Under the pieces are notes generated by a model. It was not told the origin of the DNA. It made no database searches and saw only the letters and a list, made by a program, of their open reading frames with translations. DNA of 64,000 nt from Streptococcus suis (GTDB lineage: Bacteria > Bacillota > Bacilli > Lactobacillales > Streptococcaceae), in assembly GCA_002831545.1 (NCBI GenBank), contig CP025095.1:1364001-1428000 (forward strand). Reading direction: 5' to 3'. Shown here piece by piece: positions 38,801-47,753 of this stretch (positions are counted from its first letter, which is position 1; the number at the start of each line of letters is the position of its first letter). Both the position numbers and the translations under genes were made by a program.

Positions 38801-41437
38801 AATTCCTCCAATTCCTTGTCCACGTCCACTTGCAGTTTTGGCATCAATCGCAACAGTAGCTCGCACCTTATCAATGGTTGAACTATTTAAAATCCCTGTA
38901 ACACCACCAATATGATAAGTTTCATGACTTGCTGTATTGCTTAGGTTCACATTAACAATGGAATTACTAATGCTTGTACCATTTGTTGCTTCGTAAACCA
39001 AACCAGCAATATTTTGTTTGGCCGTAATATTTCCTGAAACAGAGACCTTATCAATGGTAGCCTTATCTGCTTTTCTTGCTAAGGCAGCTACTGCTGTTTG
39101 ATCATTTTTAATGCTCACATCTTTCAAGGAGATATTTTCAATCCTAGCATTTTTAAGAGTGCTGAAAAGCGGTCTATCTAACTGTAAAATCGAGTAGGCC
39201 TTTTGCCCACCTAGGCTCTTCAGACTTCCAGTAAATTCTTTGGTAATGTAGGTGTCGGTCGAAACCTCCTTATCAACAACCATATCAGCAGCTAGATAAT
39301 AAGTTCCACTAGGATTGTTATTGATGGCATCTACTAATTCACTAAATTTACTGTAGGCCCCCTCTTGTAAGACAAGCTTGTCAACTGTAAAGGTATGGTG
39401 TTCATCGAAACTAGAATTGTTCTGATTAAATTTTACTAATTTTGGATGAATAATGCTCACCTTAATGCCATTGACATCATTCTCGAAGTTATCGACGGGG
39501 AGGTAGAATTCTTTATTGTTTACAGTAGAAATCTTAACAAGGTAGTTTTCTGAAGAAATTGGAGCGCTAGTCAAGGCTGTGACCCTTGTTTTCTCGCCAA
39601 ATTCATCAACTTGATACAGCTCAATACTCTTGTATTCTCGTAATTCCAGTAATTTATTTTCTAGTTCAAATTTTTCTGTTCCGAGCTCTTCTTCCACATC
39701 ATCACTACCTAAATTATAGGCAAATCGTGTTTTAACTTTATATTCAGTGTTCAGTAGTAGGTTAGCAAATTGAACCTTGTATAGCTCTTCTTTTGTTAGA
39801 ATTTCTTTTTCTGTGACTAATTCATCCCCTTTGTATAGAGATACCAAAACCTTGACAAATGTGGAATCACTATCTGTCAGTGTATAGCTTAGTTCTACAC
39901 TCTTATCATCTACATTTTCTTTAAGAATTGATAAATCTAACTCCGGTTTGGTTTTAATAGGTTCTTCTGGTTGTTCCGTTATTGGTTCACTTGGAGAACT
40001 TGGGACAACTGGCGCTGTTGGTTCCTCGGGGAGAACTTCATCTTCTGTTGATGGTGGAACGGGAGTTTCCGGTTCTTCTGGTTGTTCCGTAACTGGAGAA
40101 CTTGGGACAACTGGCGCTGTTGGTTCCTCGGGTTGAACTTCGACTTCTGTTGATGGTGGAACGGGAGTTTCTGGTTCTTCTGGCTGTTCAGTAACCGGTT
40201 CACTTGGGACAACAGGCGCTGTTGGTTCCTCAGGTTGAACTTCATCTTCTGTTGATGGTGGAACGGGAGTGACTGGAACCTCGGGTTCTTCCGTAACTGG
40301 AGAACTTGGGACAACAGGCGCTGTTGGTTCCTCGGGTTGAACTTCATCCTCAACCGTTGGAGAAACTGGTGTTTCAGGTACTTTTGGCTCTTCCGTAACT
40401 GGAGAACTTGGGACAACTGGCGCTGTTGGTTCCTCGGGTTGAACTTCATCCTTAACCGTTGGAGAAACTGGTGTTTCAGGTACTTTTGGCTCTTCCGTAA
40501 CTGGAGAACTTGGGACAACTGGATCTGTTGGTTCCTCGGGTTGAACTTCATCTTCTGTTGATGGTGGAACGGGAGTTTCCGGTTCTTCTGGCTGTTCAGT
40601 AACTGGAGAACTTGGGGCAACAGGCGCTGTTGGTTCCTCAGGTTGAACTTCATCTTCTGTAGCTGGTGGAACGGGGGCTTCTGGTTGTTCAGTTATTGGT
40701 TCACTTGGGACAACAGGCGCTGTTGGTTCCTCAGGAATAATATCATCAACAATGGGAGCTTCTGAATGCTTAGATATTCCCTCAACCAATATATTTGGCA
40801 ATATCAATTCGCTCGATGACCCTTGCTCATCAATAATTGCTTCGCTAACTGTGATTGCTTCAGAATTAACATGCCCTTCTAAAATATAACCTACAAATTC
40901 ATGTTGATCTATAGAAATCACTGCTTGTGGCAAAGCTTCACCTATGGCAAGGCTAAATTGTTTATCAAAACCTGAGAGGCTACCTGTAGAAATTGCAGCC
41001 ACTGAAAGACTACCTGTAGCAGTTAAAATAATCAGACTTCTAACAATTCGTTTTTTCCTATCTTTTGTAAGAGATAGACCGATAATCAATAGCCCTAAAC
41101 CAACCAGACTACTTGTAAAAGTCGGTATATCTCCTGTTTGAGGCAAATTTGTCTTTGGCCGATAGACCATATAGTAAGTATGGGTATCCCCAACCTGCCT
41201 TGCTGGAATGGTCGCTTGAATTCGTGCCTTCTCATCTGATGTCAGTTCCGAATAAAGGACATATTTATAGGAAATCTGTTCTCTTGCTACATTTGTATGG
41301 GCAAGAGCTGTCAATTCTGCTTTAATAGCCAAATTTGGTACAAAAAATAAGGCGGCAGTCATACCAATAATAACTGATGCAACGCCTCTATTAAATTTGC
41401 GAATAGAAAACTTATTTTGCTTTTCCTTCCAAAACAT
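35843..41437 (-). CDS. IgA1-protease-like zinc metallopeptidase (M26, Zmp type)
   Basis: A 1864-aa surface protease. YSIRK-like signal (FSIRKFNRGVASVIIG, residues 10-25), then an unusual N-terminal LPQTG (98-102) followed by a membrane helix and basic KDRKKR, and a second helix (about 132-150): the hallmark of Zmp/IgA proteases. Residues about 234-494 are Pro/Glu-rich 34-aa repeats. GLUG-type repeats lie at about 800-920. The catalytic motif is H1526-E-L-V-H1530 with the third ligand Glu about E1550 (DAESYAMG), as in M26. Promoter TGCTATACT and RBS GAAGGAG are visible. Probable host-protein cleavage and virulence role; the substrate cannot be told. Confidence 0.9.
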   Translation of the reverse strand: MFWKEKQNKFSIRKFNRGVASVIIGMTAALFFVPNLAIKAELTALAHTNVAREQISYKYVLYSELTSDEKARIQATIPARQVGDTHTYYMVYRPKTNLPQTGDIPTFTSSLVGLGLLIIGLSLTKDRKKRIVRSLIILTATGSLSVAAISTGSLSGFDKQFSLAIGEALPQAVISIDQHEFVGYILEGHVNSEAITVSEAIIDEQGSSSELILPNILVEGISKHSEAPIVDDIIPEEPTAPVVPSEPITEQPEAPVPPATEDEVQPEEPTAPVAPSSPVTEQPEEPETPVPPSTEDEVQPEEPTDPVVPSSPVTEEPKVPETPVSPTVKDEVQPEEPTAPVVPSSPVTEEPKVPETPVSPTVEDEVQPEEPTAPVVPSSPVTEEPEVPVTPVPPSTEDEVQPEEPTAPVVPSEPVTEQPEEPETPVPPSTEVEVQPEEPTAPVVPSSPVTEQPEEPETPVPPSTEDEVLPEEPTAPVVPSSPSEPITEQPEEPIKTKPELDLSILKENVDDKSVELSYTLTDSDSTFVKVLVSLYKGDELVTEKEILTKEELYKVQFANLLLNTEYKVKTRFAYNLGSDDVEEELGTEKFELENKLLELREYKSIELYQVDEFGEKTRVTALTSAPISSENYLVKISTVNNKEFYLPVDNFENDVNGIKVSIIHPKLVKFNQNNSSFDEHHTFTVDKLVLQEGAYSKFSELVDAINNNPSGTYYLAADMVVDKEVSTDTYITKEFTGSLKSLGGQKAYSILQLDRPLFSTLKNARIENISLKDVSIKNDQTAVAALARKADKATIDKVSVSGNITAKQNIAGLVYEATNGTSISNSIVNVNLSNTASHETYHIGGVTGILNSSTIDKVRATVAIDAKTASGRGQGIGGIVANAQGAVIKNSYVTGNIHATETADTGGVVGTARMSVLNNIATGASVTNGGIIASGQNAYATVGSTISNLYSVEGHAAGQPNPTIQSTSLSQEAVLEKIKAWGIPTTPTTTEQENSDSQSNSVQTIDYNQVQNARAKRRTAYENTSKLLPFYDRNTIVKYGNLIDEASNLYSKPIQSVLTLNEDGVATNIYDQHASLTKLLIHYEDGTSEVLPLVFKGEYGNTKVVEYRLGEQLLYTPEQLLSLETSLIDELVTAFSQVDLYSQEMADILHIQTTDKNAKLKDLYLDESFAEVKDKLEFHIKGLLANRQVVDTTSKAVRDVIKKEFLADKEKIMFALAYLNRLYGIKYGDTNIKNIVLHHADFYKRQLDTLGWLKSFTDKITKDTDQYYVSQQGYEDMYFDRLTLANNAEIHKERFGALSSQLGTVRDFLEYNMKLFLGETDSRKWFKEATNAFVYEIPSNANSSIDTSLYSHLGRIPRYEKYYLPLLNIKEKDDIFVMSSMATVAFGGYGRYVDTALKKTNPEQYYQEVKTVQTSLIPKHGKRLGDFLDMWYQMADSNLRDKFIQRSTEIWDGYWIKDSNAFEDQTDKRRWADKYDQEYRYVQELAGALNEWHRKSNDSAFSDTVTFVKFSNRDMLSDLGDSTLSHELVHNYDETIMLDGYKRRPGQDAESYAMGLLQSSAGGGIYYYGFNFMNEHSPNTPHNVSSSRFKTKEDLQTYLKGIFDVTYLLDAVEIEAIAAKGKEAYPYFFNKIELVPATEAPTNQSLIYQNAHDRIRKLSDEELANLNIATINDAIDHALVAKSSLLPEQDYLRENLKNYYFVPLYYPIYAGLQNNSGTVGGLQFRKTALELLAAKGWEEGFIPYATDKLKAEAEAAGRPLSDQFIFEKIFANQYADYTSFKKAMYKERWDKKDRLKAITISFNGQTETIDNIETLSRLMAEAVDKDYQATKNKQAGFNRQGLKDAILKAYVKLTDSFSSSIFGE
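39955..40740 (-). repeat. In-frame ~102-bp tandem repeats in the metallopeptidase gene
   Basis: Seven full units plus a partial one of the pattern EEPTAPVVPSSPVTEEPxxPETPVxPxxxDEVQP, 34 aa each (one 31-aa unit). Units differ by patches shared between neighbours, so unit number probably varies between strains. The repeats create a long spurious open frame in a second minus-strand frame. Confidence 0.93.
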
Positions 41438-41595
41438 ATGAAGCTCCTTCGTTTGTTTCTTCTTACTTAAAAGTATAGCATATTTTTCTAATAATATACT
41501 GTTTTAAAGCAAACAAAATATGGCTCAATATACTATATTTGGTATTGTTTACATAATTATTTATATCTTGATCTAATTATAGCATTTTCCAGATG

Positions 41596-41622
41596 AAAAA
41601 ACCTCGTCAAATGACAAGGTTT
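41596..41622 (-). terminator. Terminator of the fructose operon
   Basis: On the minus strand AAACCTTGTCA pairs with TGACGAGGTTT and is followed by TTTT, just after the fruA stop. Confidence 0.8.
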
Positions 41623-41628
41623 ACAATC

Positions 41629-43584
41629 TTATTTAGCTTTACGAAGTACGCCGTAAAGAACACCTGATACTACTGCACCAATTGCTACATAAGCAAGGTA
41701 AAGAAGTGGGTTAGAAGTCAAAGCGATAACGAAGATACCACCGTGAGGAGCCATCAATTGGATGCCTGACAAACCAACCAAGGCACCTGCAAGGGCAGAA
41801 CCAGCGATAAAGCTTGGGATTGCACGAGCTGGGTCAGCAGCACCGAATGGAATTGCACCTTCAGTGATGAATGAAAGACCCATAACGATGTTTGTCAAAC
41901 CTGAGTTACGCTCTTCTTGCGTGAACTTGTTCTTGAACAAGAGTGTCGCTACAAAGATTGCCAACGGAGGAACCATACCACCGGCCATAACTGCTGCCAT
42001 AGCAACTGAACCGCCATTTGAAACTGTTGCTGCAAGTGTACCAGTACCAAAGACATAAGCTGCCTTGTTAACTGGGCCACCCATATCAACTGCCATCATA
42101 CCACCGAGGACAAGGCCGAGGAGAATAGCAGAGCTACCTTCAAGACCTGCAAGGAAGTTGTTCATACCTGTGTTGATTGCTGCCATTGGGATGTTGACAA
42201 AGAACATCAAGAAACCAGTGATAGCTGTACCTAAAAGTGGCAAGAGCAAGATAGCGTTCAAACCTTGAAGTGATTTTGGAAGGTTGCGCAAAGCGTTGCG
42301 AAGAACAAGAACTACACCACCAGCAAGGAAACCACCAACAAGAGCACCCAAGAAACCAGATGATACACCAGCAAGGGCAAGGGTTTCTTCACCACCAGCT
42401 GCGTAAGGGATTTTGCCAAATGCAAGACCGCTGTTGGCGATGGCACCAGCTACGAAACCTGCAACCAAACCTGGTTTTTCAGCGATAGAGTAAGCAATAT
42501 ACCCTGCAAGAAGTGGCAACATGAAACCGAAGGCTGCCTGACCAACCTTCATGAACATAGAAGCTATTTCATTATAAGATCCTAAGTTACTAAGGCTGTC
42601 GCTTGGTACACCAAGCAAGTTATCAAACAAGAAAGCAAGGGCAATCAAGATACCGCCACCAATAACGAATGGCAACATTTGAGAAACACCGCTCATCAAG
42701 TGTTTATAGAAGGCTTTACCAAGACTTAGTTTTTCTGAAGATTCCACAGTAGCTGCTCCTTCTGTCGCTGTGTAGGCTGAAGCTTTACCATCCAAGATGA
42801 TGTTAATCAATTCTTCTGGTTGTTTGATACCAGCTGCAACTGGACGAGATACCAATGGCTTACCATTGAAACGAGGCATATCAACAGCCTTATCTGCTGC
42901 GATGATAACACCTGCCGCATTCTCGATATCTTCAGCGGTTAGTTTGTTTCCAACACCTGAAGCACCGTTTGTTTCAACCTTGATGTCAACACCCATTTCA
43001 GCCGCCTGCTTCTTAAGTGCTTCTTCCGCCATGTATGTGTGAGCAATACCTGTTGTACATGCTGTAACAGCAACGATAAATGGACGGTCACCACTTGGAG
43101 CTGCAACTACTTCTTCAGTTGCCTTGTCAGCGGTTTCAGCTGTATCGAATACTGCAATCACTTCTTCTGGATTTGTTGCCGCACGAAGTCTATCTGCAAA
43201 ACCAGCTTTCATCAAGTATTTTGACAATTCAGCAAGGGCAGCCAAGTGTGTATCGTTTGCACCTTCTGGAGCTGCAATCATGAAGAACAAGTCAGTTGGT
43301 TGACCGTCAAGACTTGCGTAATCAACACCCTTATTTGATTTAGCAAAGAGAACAGTTGCCTCTTTTACAGCTGCATTCTTAGCATGTGGCATTGCAATAC
43401 CGTCGCCAAGACCAGTAGTTGTTTGTGCTTCACGGTTCATGATACCTGTTTTGAATACGTCAAAATCTGTTACGTATCCTTTTTCTACCAAGCTAGCAAT
43501 CATTTCATCGATGACCGCTTCCTTGCTTGTTGCTTGTAAATCAAGCAACATGACATCTTTTTTCAAAACGTCTTGAATTTTCAT
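41629..43584 (-). CDS. fruA: Fructose PTS permease EIIABC
   Basis: A 651-aa fused PTS transporter. EIIA domain (about 1-150) with phospho-His in GIAMPHAKN; EIIB (about 170-265) with phospho-Cys in VTACTTGIAHTYMA; EIIC (about 300-650) with eight or so membrane helices and GGPVNKAAYVFGTG, SFITEGAIPFGAADP. It imports fructose as fructose-1-phosphate. It overlaps fruK by 4 nt, so the operon is translationally coupled. Confidence 0.96.
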   Translation of the reverse strand: MKIQDVLKKDVMLLDLQATSKEAVIDEMIASLVEKGYVTDFDVFKTGIMNREAQTTTGLGDGIAMPHAKNAAVKEATVLFAKSNKGVDYASLDGQPTDLFFMIAAPEGANDTHLAALAELSKYLMKAGFADRLRAATNPEEVIAVFDTAETADKATEEVVAAPSGDRPFIVAVTACTTGIAHTYMAEEALKKQAAEMGVDIKVETNGASGVGNKLTAEDIENAAGVIIAADKAVDMPRFNGKPLVSRPVAAGIKQPEELINIILDGKASAYTATEGAATVESSEKLSLGKAFYKHLMSGVSQMLPFVIGGGILIALAFLFDNLLGVPSDSLSNLGSYNEIASMFMKVGQAAFGFMLPLLAGYIAYSIAEKPGLVAGFVAGAIANSGLAFGKIPYAAGGEETLALAGVSSGFLGALVGGFLAGGVVLVLRNALRNLPKSLQGLNAILLLPLLGTAITGFLMFFVNIPMAAINTGMNNFLAGLEGSSAILLGLVLGGMMAVDMGGPVNKAAYVFGTGTLAATVSNGGSVAMAAVMAGGMVPPLAIFVATLLFKNKFTQEERNSGLTNIVMGLSFITEGAIPFGAADPARAIPSFIAGSALAGALVGLSGIQLMAPHGGIFVIALTSNPLLYLAYVAIGAVVSGVLYGVLRKAK

Positions 43585-44492
43585 AGTGTTTCTACCTCAA
43601 CTTTTTCATAAGTTTCCTTAATAAATTCGATACTTGCCAAATCGTCTGAAAAGGCTGTTGCTGTACCGCAAGCAACTCCCCATTTGAGAGCTTCGATTGG
43701 GTCTTGTGAGCGAACGTATTCACCTGTAAAACCTGCCACCATGGAGTCTCCGGCTCCGACAGAGTTTTTCACTGTTCCCTTGATTGGTTTGGCAAAGTAA
43801 GTAGCTGCTGGAGTGACCAACAAAGCCCCATCCCCTGCCATAGAAATGATCACATTCTGAGCTCCCATGTCTAAGATTTTCTTAGCATAGGTCTCGATGT
43901 CTGCCATACCATTCAATTCAACATTGAAAATAGCTTCCAATTCATGGTTGTTCGGCTTGACCAAGAGTGGCTGGTGTGCTAGTGAGTCTAGAAGTGTTTG
44001 ACCTTCAAAGTCACAGACCACTTGCGCTCCTGCTTTTTTCGCCACAGGAATCAGCCTATTGTAGACTTCGTTTCCAAGACTAGCTGGAGCAGACCCAGCA
44101 AAGACAACTGTGTCATCTTTAGTCAAGCCAGCCAAAACCATTTCTAGTTCTGCCAACTGTGTATCGGTCACAATCGGACCCAATCCGTTGATTTCCGTTT
44201 CTTGGTCAGCCTTGATTTTCACGTTAATACGTGTATCTTGATCAACCTGAACAAAATCAGTATCAATTCCTTCGGCAATCAATCCATCTTTGATGAACTG
44301 ACCTGTGAATCCCCCAAGGAAACCCGTTGCTGTATTCGGATAGCCCAAGCGCTTCAAAACACGGCTAACGTTAATTCCCTTACCGCCGGCATACTTATCG
44401 TCGCTCTCCATACGATTGACACTGCCCGTCTCGACATGTTCTAAACGAACGATATAGTCAATCGCTGGATTGAGCGTAACTGTATAAATCAT
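43581..44492 (-). CDS. fruK: 1-phosphofructokinase
   Basis: A 303-aa PfkB-family kinase converting fructose-1-phosphate to fructose-1,6-bisphosphate. MIYTVTLNPAIDYIVRLEHVETG, the KYAGGKGINVSRVLKRLG signature and the C-terminal NSVGAGDSMVAGFTGEY with the catalytic Asp. It overlaps fruR and fruA by 4 nt each. Confidence 0.96.
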   Translation of the reverse strand: MIYTVTLNPAIDYIVRLEHVETGSVNRMESDDKYAGGKGINVSRVLKRLGYPNTATGFLGGFTGQFIKDGLIAEGIDTDFVQVDQDTRINVKIKADQETEINGLGPIVTDTQLAELEMVLAGLTKDDTVVFAGSAPASLGNEVYNRLIPVAKKAGAQVVCDFEGQTLLDSLAHQPLLVKPNNHELEAIFNVELNGMADIETYAKKILDMGAQNVIISMAGDGALLVTPAATYFAKPIKGTVKNSVGAGDSMVAGFTGEYVRSQDPIEALKWGVACGTATAFSDDLASIEFIKETYEKVEVETL

Positions 44493-45232
44493 ACCTCGAT
44501 TACCCTCGTTTTCTCTTTTATGATATCCAACAAACTGCTTTCTGAAGATTGGCAGATAATGTTGGATTTTTCGATTGCCGCAACTTTAACAAAGGAGAAT
44601 TGACCAATTTTAGAAGCATCTGCCAAAACATAACTTTCTTTGGCATTGTCTATGATAGTGCGTTTGATGGTCGCTTCCTCAATATCTGGCGTTGTAAAAT
44701 AGTTTTTATCAATACCATTCATCCCCAGAAATGCCTTATCAAAATTGAGCTGTCGAATTTGTTCCAAAGCCATAGCACCTACTGAAGCATCGGTTGATTG
44801 CTTGACATAACCACCTATAATAATGGTCTTTATCTTGCGTTCAACCAACTTGACAGCATGGTGAATGGAATTGGTCACGACTGTTAGATTATCCTGTTGG
44901 AGATAGTCAATCAAGACACCGGTTGTCGTCCCTGCGTCTACAAAAATCACATCGCCGTCCATGATTAACTGTGCTGCTCTTTCAGCAATCATCCGTTTTT
45001 CTTGAACGTTTTTGACAGATTTTTCAAGAATGGATTCTTCCAGTTGCAAATTAGCAGGTGCTTCCGCACCGCCGTGTACACGACGAAGCTTACCTTCGTT
45101 TTCCAACTCGTCCAAATCCCTACGTACAGTAGACTCAGATGTATCAAGAACTTCAATTAATTCCTCTAGCCGAACAAACTGTTGAGAGTGTATTCGCTCC
45201 AATATAATCTGTTTTCGTTCTGATTTGAGAAT
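44489..45232 (-). CDS. fruR: DeoR-family repressor of the fructose operon
   Basis: A 247-aa regulator if it starts at ATT 45232. DeoR HTH FVRLEELIEVLDTSESTVRRDLDELENEGKLRRVHGGA, then a sugar-phosphate-sensing domain with DAGTTTGVLIDYL and KAFLGMNGIDKNYF. The first in-frame GTG further upstream (45274) overlaps the -10 box and cannot be the start. AGGAGG at 45246-45241 is ideally placed (8 nt) for ATT CTC AAA TCA GAA, giving the family-typical (M)LKSERKQ. TTG at 2-nt spacing is the alternative. It likely represses this operon and responds to fructose-1-phosphate. Confidence 0.85.
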   Translation of the reverse strand: MLKSERKQIILERIHSQQFVRLEELIEVLDTSESTVRRDLDELENEGKLRRVHGGAEAPANLQLEESILEKSVKNVQEKRMIAERAAQLIMDGDVIFVDAGTTTGVLIDYLQQDNLTVVTNSIHHAVKLVERKIKTIIIGGYVKQSTDASVGAMALEQIRQLNFDKAFLGMNGIDKNYFTTPDIEEATIKRTIIDNAKESYVLADASKIGQFSFVKVAAIEKSNIICQSSESSLLDIIKEKTRVIEV

Positions 45233-45265
45233 GTCCAACACCTCCTGCAATCGTTTACAAAAATC

Positions 45266-45310
45266 ATTATACACGATTTTCTGTCATTGTCAATCATTTT
45301 CTATCATTTT
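45266..45310 (-). promoter_or_regulatory. fruR promoter with operator-like direct repeats
   Basis: TTGACA (45293-45288) and TATAAT (45271-45266), 16-nt spacer, on the minus strand. Two 14-mers ATGATAGAAAATGA (45307-45294) and ATGACAGAAAATCG (45287-45274), exactly 20 bp apart, overlap the -35 and spacer; this suits DeoR-type autoregulation. Confidence 0.75.
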
Positions 45311-45325
45311 ATTTCAAAAAAAACA

Positions 45326-45361
45326 AAAAAACTAGCAGAAATCTACGCTTCCACTAGTTTC
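45326..45361 (-). terminator. Terminator at the end of hisC
   Basis: On the minus strand AAACTAG, inside the last codons of hisC, pairs with CTAGTTT and is followed by a T-run. Confidence 0.6.
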
Positions 45362-46398
45362 TCAATCATTTTTTTCATCATGTCCATTTCTTCTGGACGG
45401 CCAATAGATAGGCGAATATGCCCCTCTAATTTACCTGTTGGATAATATTTGAAATTCCAATCCTGTGCCAAGGCTTGCTGATAAAATTCTTCTGCCCACG
45501 GTGCTTTAAACGTTACAAAACTAGCCTGACTAGGTAGAACTTGACAGTTATCTAACCCTTGCAAGAATAAAATCATTTCTTCTCGCAAATTCTGAATTAC
45601 TCCCACTGTTTCTAAAACTTTGTCTGTATAATTCAATGCAACGGCTGCCATTTTTGCAGTCAAGTTTGACAAGCTGAATGGGGGAATGACCTTGTCCAAT
45701 TCATAAATTAACTCTTCACTTCCTACAGCAATGCCAACTCGTAAACCTGCAAGTCCAAAAGCCTTTGATAAGGTCCGTAAAACTAAAACATTGTCAAATT
45801 GTGGCAGACGACTGATGAAGCTTTCGACATTTGCAAATTCAATGTAAGCCTCATCTACAACGAGTAGCCCTTTAAAAGAAATAGCCAATTTCTCCAAATC
45901 TTCTAGTGAATAAGCTACTGAAGAGGGATTGTTAGGATTGGAAAGCATGATTATCTTTGCCTTCACCTCCTCCGCACGCGCCAACAATTTCTCTACTGGC
46001 AGGACGAGTGTATCGTTTTTTGCTTCCAAGTCAATGGCTTCAAAACGGCTACCATGCATGTGATTATAGGTTTCATACATGAAGAAGTCTGGATTGACAG
46101 TCAAAAAAGTATCATCCTTTTCCATAAAGGTGGAAACAATCATGTGAATAAGGTGATCAGAGCCCACACCTACTGTTACTTGTTTGGGATTCACTCCAAG
46201 ATAGGCCGCATATTTCTCAATCAACTCTGAGTAAGTATTGTCACCGTAAAAGCTCAATTGACCAACTTCTAAGCTCTCTAAGGTCTTTTGCGGTAAAAAG
46301 GACCAGTCGATAATACGATTTTCATTATTGCCCAAGTCGTATTTAGCAATTTTTCCTAACTTATAAGGTTGGTAATGTTCAAATACCTTGCGTTTCAT
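45343..46398 (-). CDS. hisC: Histidinol-phosphate aminotransferase
   Basis: A 351-aa fold-type I PLP aminotransferase: YKLGKIAKYDLGNNENRI, VGVGSDHLIHMIVSTF, MLSNPNNPSS, VVDEAYIEFA, and the PLP-Lys motif LRTLSKAFGLAGLRVG. ATG 46398 is chosen for spacing from AAGGAG; an adjacent ATG (46401) is equally in frame. No other his genes are in the window, so it stands alone after trmD. It may serve aromatic amino-acid transamination. Confidence 0.9.
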   Translation of the reverse strand: MKRKVFEHYQPYKLGKIAKYDLGNNENRIIDWSFLPQKTLESLEVGQLSFYGDNTYSELIEKYAAYLGVNPKQVTVGVGSDHLIHMIVSTFMEKDDTFLTVNPDFFMYETYNHMHGSRFEAIDLEAKNDTLVLPVEKLLARAEEVKAKIIMLSNPNNPSSVAYSLEDLEKLAISFKGLLVVDEAYIEFANVESFISRLPQFDNVLVLRTLSKAFGLAGLRVGIAVGSEELIYELDKVIPPFSLSNLTAKMAAVALNYTDKVLETVGVIQNLREEMILFLQGLDNCQVLPSQASFVTFKAPWAEEFYQQALAQDWNFKYYPTGKLEGHIRLSIGRPEEMDMMKKMIEKLVEA

Positions 46399-46428
46399 CA
46401 TTTCTCCTTCTAGCAAGAAAAACACAGT

Positions 46429-47154
46429 CTAATCAACTGTGTCTTCTGCTTTGATTTTTTCAAAAATAGTTAACTCTTCAGCTGTAAAGTTGTAATTTTC
46501 CAACAAGTCTGGACGACGTTGATAGGTTTTGCGTAGGCTTTCTTCCAGACGCCATATTCGAATATTTTCATGGTGGCCACTCATGAGAACATCTGGCACT
46601 ACCATCCCTCTATATTCGTAGGGACGAGTGTACTGAGGATATTCTAGTAGACCAGAAGAAAAACTATCATCCGTATGGCTGACTTCCTTGCCAATCACCT
46701 CTGGAATTAAACGAACAGTGGCATCAATCATGGTCATAGCTGCCAACTCTCCACCTGTCAGAACATAGTCTCCAAGAGAAATCTCATCTGTTACCAAGGT
46801 CTTAATCCGCTCATCATATCCTTCATAGTGACCGCAAATGAAAATAAGCTGCTCTTCCTGTGACAATTCTTCGGCATAGGCCTGATTGAAAGTACGCCCA
46901 GCGGGATCCAATAGGATAACACGGGGCTTGGTTTGTTCAATGCTATCCATGGTGTCAAAAATCGGTTGAGCTCGAAGCAACATCCCTTGACCACCACCGT
47001 AGGGCTCATCATCCACATGGCGAGCTTTTTCAGCTTTCTCACGGAAATTATGGTAGTTGATTTCTAGCAAGCCCTTGTCACGTGCCTTGCCCACGATAGA
47101 ATGTTCTAGCGGAGCAAACATTTCTGGGAAGAGGGTCAAAATATCAATTCTCAT
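46429..47154 (-). CDS. trmD: tRNA (guanine37-N1)-methyltransferase
   Basis: A 241-aa SPOUT enzyme making m1G37. [24 protein letters not shown] at the N-terminus; the knotted SAM site [14 protein letters not shown] and [17 protein letters not shown]; the RRPDLL tail. The start at 47154 lies inside the end of rimM (overlap 11 nt); the longer open frame is not needed. rimM-trmD is a conserved pair. Confidence 0.96.
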   Translation of the reverse strand: MRIDILTLFPEMFAPLEHSIVGKARDKGLLEINYHNFREKAEKARHVDDEPYGGGQGMLLRAQPIFDTMDSIEQTKPRVILLDPAGRTFNQAYAEELSQEEQLIFICGHYEGYDERIKTLVTDEISLGDYVLTGGELAAMTMIDATVRLIPEVIGKEVSHTDDSFSSGLLEYPQYTRPYEYRGMVVPDVLMSGHHENIRIWRLEESLRKTYQRRPDLLENYNFTAEELTIFEKIKAEDTVD

Positions 47155-47662
47155 CGTCCAAGCCCTCAAGCAATTCCACATCTACGCGATTGTTTGGAAT
47201 ATCAATGTTCAAGACAACGGGCGGAATGTAAGGCAAGAGCAAGTCTTTCTTCCCTTTGCGTTTGACAACCCAAACATCATTAGCGCCTGGCTGCAAGATT
47301 TCCTTGATTTGTCCGATCAGAGTATCATTCTCATAGACATCCAAGCCGATAATTTCATGGTAATAAAACTCACCATCTTCAAGGTCGGTCAAGTTTTCCT
47401 CGGCAATTTTCAAACTAAAGCCCTTGTACTTTTCAATATCGTTGATATGGTACATGCCCTTAAACTTGATAATATCAAAGTTCTTAGCCTTACGGTGACT
47501 AGCAATTTCCACTTCCATGACAAACTGATCCTTGTCATCAAAAAGTGCAAGCTTTGCCCCTTTTTTAAAACGTTCTTCTGCAAAATCGGTCACAGACAAA
47601 ACACGCATTTCCCCTTGTAGGCCTTGCGTGTTAACAATCTTTCCTACGTTAAAATAATTCAT
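47144..47662 (-). CDS. rimM: 16S rRNA processing protein RimM
   Basis: A 172-aa protein for 30S maturation. N-terminal [24 protein letters not shown] and the PRC-barrel-like C-terminal [46 protein letters not shown]. It overlaps trmD by 11 nt. Confidence 0.95.
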   Translation of the reverse strand: MNYFNVGKIVNTQGLQGEMRVLSVTDFAEERFKKGAKLALFDDKDQFVMEVEIASHRKAKNFDIIKFKGMYHINDIEKYKGFSLKIAEENLTDLEDGEFYYHEIIGLDVYENDTLIGQIKEILQPGANDVWVVKRKGKKDLLLPYIPPVVLNIDIPNNRVDVELLEGLDDEN

Positions 47663-47722
47663 AATTTCTCCATCTGATTTTCTATCTTTTTATTTTAACA
47701 TGAGGAGGCTATTTTCTCAAGC

Positions 47723-47752
47723 AAAGAAAAAAGCCAGATTGCTCCGACTTCT
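47723..47752 (-). terminator. Terminator after the 126-aa membrane-anchored protein gene
   Basis: On the minus strand AGTCGGA and TCTGGCT pair (with G-U) around a GCAA loop and are followed by TTTTTT. Confidence 0.55.
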
Positions 47753-47753
47753 T

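Noticed and set aside
39979..40653. 224-codon second frame within the metallopeptidase gene
   Set aside because: It follows from the in-frame 102-bp repeats of the real gene; composition is unnatural and there is no RBS.
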